Assembly: GCA_030636285.1 (NCBI GenBank)
Contig: DAOVXE010000002.1
Location: 1-15,508 of the forward strand
Length of the DNA: 15,508 nucleotides
Reading direction: 5' to 3'
From: Candidatus Falkowiibacteriota bacterium
GTDB taxonomy: Bacteria; Patescibacteria; ABY1; BM507; UBA12075
The position numbers and the translations under genes were made by a program. Shown here one piece after another: positions 13,067-15,508 of the stretch. Each line of letters begins with the position of its first letter. The first letter of the stretch is position 1. The notes beneath the pieces are model-generated. The model searched no databases, had not been told where the DNA came from, and was given only the letters and a program-made list of their open reading frames with translations.

Positions 13067-14113
13067 ATGTTGGAATTGCAATGTAATATTATTGTTGGTA
13101 GTTGGTCATTTAATTACGTAACCGACTTACGTATTGATGAGGTGATTGATAAATTTACGCGCACCGCTTTTATACGGTTGCCGCAACGGTTTTATGATGA
13201 TTCAAGTTATGACCTTTTTGATACAATTGGCATAGGTGATAATGTAGTAATCAGCCTTGGATATTACCCTAATTTGGAGTTGAGGTTTACCGGTTACGTT
13301 TCAAAGCGCGTACCCAATTCGCCGCTTGACATTTATTGTGAGGATGAAAGTTGGAAATACAAGCAAAAAATTCTTGACCCGGTGACCCTGGAAGATACGA
13401 CCATTGGCGAATTTATTAAGGCGGTTTATCCCGGTACGCTTGCCCCTGATTCGGTATTTGATCCGACCCGTAAAATTGGTACTTGGCGCGTTGCTCAAAG
13501 TACAACGTTTTTAAAGGTACTCGATACATTGCGCACAACCTTTGGAACGTCGGCATATTGGGACAATTTCGGGCGCTTGTATATTGACAGGCAATTTGGG
13601 ATAAATAGCGCTTTGGCGGGTAATTTCTTTTATGATGATAACAGGCGAGCCAATATTATCAGCCTTTCCAATATGACGTATCAGGACGCCAAAGAATTTA
13701 GCCAAGTGGTAAGGGGCGTTTCTCAAAGCGATCAGGTTGACGCCAACAATAAACCCTTGCCGCCGGTGACCGTTTTCAGTTTTTACAATGATGCCGGGGT
13801 AATAACGTCAACCCCCGAATATACAGGAAACGGAAATATCAATATGATGAAAATTCCTTATCTGACATATACGGAACTTAAAAAGCTAACGGAGTCCAGA
13901 TTGAAAAATTTGAATTTTACCGGGTTTCGCGGGTCATTTATGACATTCGGCGAGCCTCTTGTAAATATAAATGACGACGTACAAATAATAAATGAGCGTC
14001 AAAAGGAAATGAACGGGCGTTATAGGGTGCGCGGGCTTAATACAACATTTGGGGTAAATGGATACCGGCAACAAATCGAGGTATCAAAAAAGGTCGGGAT
14101 AATTGATATATGA
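13067..14113 (+). CDS. Baseplate hub protein (Mu gp44 / P2 gpD-like)
   Basis: This 348-aa protein starts one base after the tape measure stop. N-terminal features are 'DLRIDEVIDKFTRTAFIRLPQRF', 'IGIGDNVVISLGYYPNLELRFTGYV' and 'DIYCEDESWKYKQ', the strand-loop-strand pattern of gp27-like hub domains. The middle has 'FLKVLDTLRTTFGTSAYWDNFGRLYI', and the C-terminal part 'ELKKLTESRLKNLNFTGFRGSF...DVQIINERQKEMNGRYRVRGL' matches late-control D-type proteins. Three copies normally form the hub that joins tube and spike. It overlaps the next gene by 4 nt (ATGA), as hub and spike genes often do. Confidence 0.83.
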   Translation: MLELQCNIIVGSWSFNYVTDLRIDEVIDKFTRTAFIRLPQRFYDDSSYDLFDTIGIGDNVVISLGYYPNLELRFTGYVSKRVPNSPLDIYCEDESWKYKQKILDPVTLEDTTIGEFIKAVYPGTLAPDSVFDPTRKIGTWRVAQSTTFLKVLDTLRTTFGTSAYWDNFGRLYIDRQFGINSALAGNFFYDDNRRANIISLSNMTYQDAKEFSQVVRGVSQSDQVDANNKPLPPVTVFSFYNDAGVITSTPEYTGNGNINMMKIPYLTYTELKKLTESRLKNLNFTGFRGSFMTFGEPLVNINDDVQIINERQKEMNGRYRVRGLNTTFGVNGYRQQIEVSKKVGIIDI

Positions 14114-14721
14114 AAGCGATAAAAGACATATTAAACGAGTTTACCGGCAAGTATAATTCCGAGCAAGCTTATTATTCAGAAAGGGCAACGGTCATGGCGG
14201 TTGATACCGAAAAAAATACTTGTACCGTTGAAACGGTTGAGGATCAAAGCGAGATTGTCAACGTACAAATTTCGGCGTATATCGGGGCAACATTTGGGCT
14301 TTTGCTTATCCCGGCGGTTGATAGCATTGTAACGATTTCATTTTATTCCAAGGATGAGGCATTTATAAGTAAAACAAGCCGGTTAGAAAGCTTTAAAATC
14401 GTTTTTGAGGCTTGTAATATTACCATTACTGAGGATGAAATATTATTTGATTACGACGGCGGGGCAACGCTTTCGTTTACGACTGATTTAATCGCTTTTA
14501 ATGGCGGGGCGCTTGAGGGTCTGGTTACGATCAATGAGTTAACAACCAAACTTAACGCCCTTGTAAGCGAGGTAAATACTATTTACACTGAATTAAAAGC
14601 GCATACACATACAAGCGCCGCGCCGGGTGCGCCAACAACGCCGCCCGTACCGCCGCTTACAAGCCCGAGCCCAAGTAATTTTAATAAGGGTGATTATGAA
14701 AACACAACCGTAAAACAGTAA
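14110..14721 (+). CDS. Baseplate spike / assembly protein V-like (Mu gp45 type)
   Basis: This 203-aa protein has an N-terminal OB-fold-like part ('ERATVMAVDTEKNTCTVETVE', 'GLLLIPAVDSIVTISFYSKDEAFI'). A beta-repeat section ('ACNITITEDEILFDYDGGATLSF') suits a trimeric beta-helix needle, and a helix 'NELTTKLNALVSEVNTIYTELKAH' follows. The C-terminus has His165-Thr-His167 followed by a Pro/Ala/Ser-rich stretch (GAPTTPPVPPLTSPSPS). HxH pairs bind a metal at the spike tip in P2 V-like proteins. The 'HTH...APTTPP' arrangement is common in Bacteroidota spike proteins. The spike pierces the outer membrane when the sheath contracts. Metal binding is inferred. Confidence 0.83.
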   Translation: MKAIKDILNEFTGKYNSEQAYYSERATVMAVDTEKNTCTVETVEDQSEIVNVQISAYIGATFGLLLIPAVDSIVTISFYSKDEAFISKTSRLESFKIVFEACNITITEDEILFDYDGGATLSFTTDLIAFNGGALEGLVTINELTTKLNALVSEVNTIYTELKAHTHTSAAPGAPTTPPVPPLTSPSPSNFNKGDYENTTVKQ

Positions 14722-14726
14722 AAAAA

Positions 14727-15023
14727 ATGGCAGTACAGGACTTTGTAATTTATGAGCCTTTTAAAAATGGCGACCTTGATATTGACGTTTCGGATTACCA
14801 GAATGTACAAGCGATAATTTTGGCTCAACCGGGTCAGTTTTATGAATTTCCGACCCTTGGCGTTGGCATACAAGAACAGCTTAACGCGCCCGAGGATATT
14901 TCTTTTTTACGCTCGACAATTATCAATGAACTTTTAAAAGATACTTATGAGTTGACGCGGTTTGATACTGTTTTCAGAAATAGCCGCCTTGAAATTTTCC
15001 TTGATGCCTTAAAATTTAACTAA
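14727..15023 (+). CDS. Baseplate wedge protein, GPW/gp25 family
   Basis: This 98-aa protein has the gp25 core: 'GDLDIDVSDYQNVQAIILAQPGQFYEFPTLGVGIQEQL', in which 'PGQFYEFPTLGVGI' corresponds to the family's 'GE....P..GVGI' segment. It is followed by 'RSTIINELLKDTYE' as the conserved helix and a final strand 'SRLEIFLDALKF'. Gp25-like proteins are sheath-initiator parts of the baseplate wedge (Mu gp46/P2 W role). In Mu and P2 the J-like gene follows directly. Here it is found more than 13 kb upstream. The length agrees with the shorter members of the family. Confidence 0.88.
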   Translation: MAVQDFVIYEPFKNGDLDIDVSDYQNVQAIILAQPGQFYEFPTLGVGIQEQLNAPEDISFLRSTIINELLKDTYELTRFDTVFRNSRLEIFLDALKFN

Positions 15024-15024
15024 A

Positions 15025-15315
15025 ATGAAGGTTACCCAATTACAAAATATTTTTGACGTCGCATTACAGGCTTACGGGACTCTTAACGAGGTTGTACGCG
15101 TTGCAAATGATAATCATTTACTACTCGACGAAACACCGCCGCCGGGACTTGATCTAATCGTTTTTGAGGGTATTGGCGAAAACCGTATAAAAACGTTTAC
15201 CATTGAAACCGAACATTCATATAACAACGAGGCGATTGAGGCAACCGCCGTATTGCTCGCCGCTGAAGATATTGCACTTAGTCCAAAAACTGAAATAGTA
15301 TTTATCTATAAATAA
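15025..15315 (+). CDS. LysM-like tail protein (P2 gpX-type)
   Basis: This 96-aa protein starts one base after the gp25-like stop. Residues about 5-46 ('LQNIFDVALQAYGTLNEVVRVANDN' and on to 'PPPGLDLIVFEG') follow the LysM pattern: a strand, a helix 'DVALQAYG', a second helix with 'VANDN' and a strand after 'PG'. Phage tail protein X of P2 and similar proteins of Bacteroidota prophages are LysM-like. They are thought to bind at the baseplate hub or to peptidoglycan. The C-terminal 50 residues ('KTFTIETEHSYNNEAIEAT...EIVFIYK') are unassigned. Confidence 0.62.
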   Translation: MKVTQLQNIFDVALQAYGTLNEVVRVANDNHLLLDETPPPGLDLIVFEGIGENRIKTFTIETEHSYNNEAIEATAVLLAAEDIALSPKTEIVFIYK

Positions 15316-15323
15316 TTAAAGTC

Positions 15324-15508
15324 ATGGCAACCGAGGAAAAGAGAATTCACCAACTTGTAACCACAACGGATAAAAGCGGTAAGTTTATCGCGCTTGATAA
15401 TGCAGGGCTTTCCGAGGCGCTTAAATACGATGCTGATCTTATAATTGACAAAGCGGCAACCGACGCGTTATATGTAAAGCTTGTTGGCAATGAAACCGTT
15501 AACGGGGT
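15324..15508 (+). CDS. Fibre/baseplate protein, N-terminal part (runs off right edge)
   Basis: An ATG at 15324 opens a frame that stays open to the end of the window (61 codons). The start MATEEKRIHQLVTTTDKSGK and the following 'FIALDNAGLSEALKYDADLI' match the opening of Bacteroidota phage baseplate or fibre proteins ('I..L....D..G..IAVD'). The last residues 'LYVKLVGNETVNG' look like the start of the 'G..T..G.K.F' fibre repeat found in long tail fibres. It would be a second fibre, separate from that at 1975. The rest of the gene is outside the window, so length and type are unknown. Confidence 0.6.
   Translation, partial: MATEEKRIHQLVTTTDKSGKFIALDNAGLSEALKYDADLIIDKAATDALYVKLVGNETVNG

Noticed and set aside
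1..15508. Diversity-generating retroelement, CRISPR array, tRNA genes, insertion sequences or att sites
   Set aside because: I looked for repeat-spacer patterns, a reverse transcriptase, adenine-rich template repeats near the fibre genes, cloverleaf structures and terminal inverted repeats, and saw none by eye. Absence within this window does not exclude them outside it.

Overview
This window is a block of virion genes from a contractile-tailed (myovirus-type) phage or prophage with a Mu-like head module, most likely from a member of the Bacteroidota. Every supported gene is on the + strand, and they are packed with 1-16 nt overlaps or short gaps. The Bacteroidota assignment rests on three things. 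Start codons sit in A/T-rich leaders with no Shine-Dalgarno sequence. One promoter fits the Bacteroidota pattern (TTG, about 20 bp, TAnnTTTG). Several proteins belong to families I know mainly from Bacteroidota phages (DUF6046, a DUF2586-like sheath, a J-like protein of the type often labelled 'nucleotidyltransferase'). No integrase, transposase, lysis gene or host gene is visible, so whether this is a prophage or a free phage cannot be decided.

Left part (1-5813): the C-terminal part of the portal (DUF935, Mu gp29 type) is followed by three distal-tail genes: a baseplate J-like protein, a tail protein I-like protein and a tail fibre. After these come the minor head protein (MuF, Mu gp30 type), a small CxxC...CxxH protein, a DUF6046 protein, a gpG-like virion morphogenesis protein and a probable tail terminator.

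Middle (5814-6250): this is the only sizeable stretch without a long ORF. It holds what looks like an independent micro-unit: a Bacteroidota-type promoter (5868-5898), a 53-codon helix-turn-helix gene (5921-6082) and a strong intrinsic terminator (6135-6163). It splits the structural genes into two transcriptional halves.

Right part (6251-15508): a ClpP-like maturation protease carries a C-terminal scaffold and has a likely internal start for a separate scaffold protein. It is followed by the major capsid protein, a small KP-tailed protein, the tail sheath (with an inserted beta-rich domain), a small beta-rich protein, the tail tube, the tail assembly chaperone pair G/GT, the tape measure, the baseplate hub, the spike, a gp25-like wedge protein, a LysM/gpX-like protein and the start of a second fibre or baseplate protein that runs off the right edge. 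G/GT is made by a -1 frameshift on a run of nine A, and this accounts for the 165-nt gap before the tape measure gene.

Together the genes cover capsid building and packaging entry (portal, MuF, protease/scaffold, capsid), the contractile tail (sheath, tube, chaperones, tape measure) and the baseplate with its receptor-binding parts. The main oddities are the displaced J-I-fibre block between portal and MuF, the HTH micro-operon, the frameshift, and the overlapping scaffold gene.
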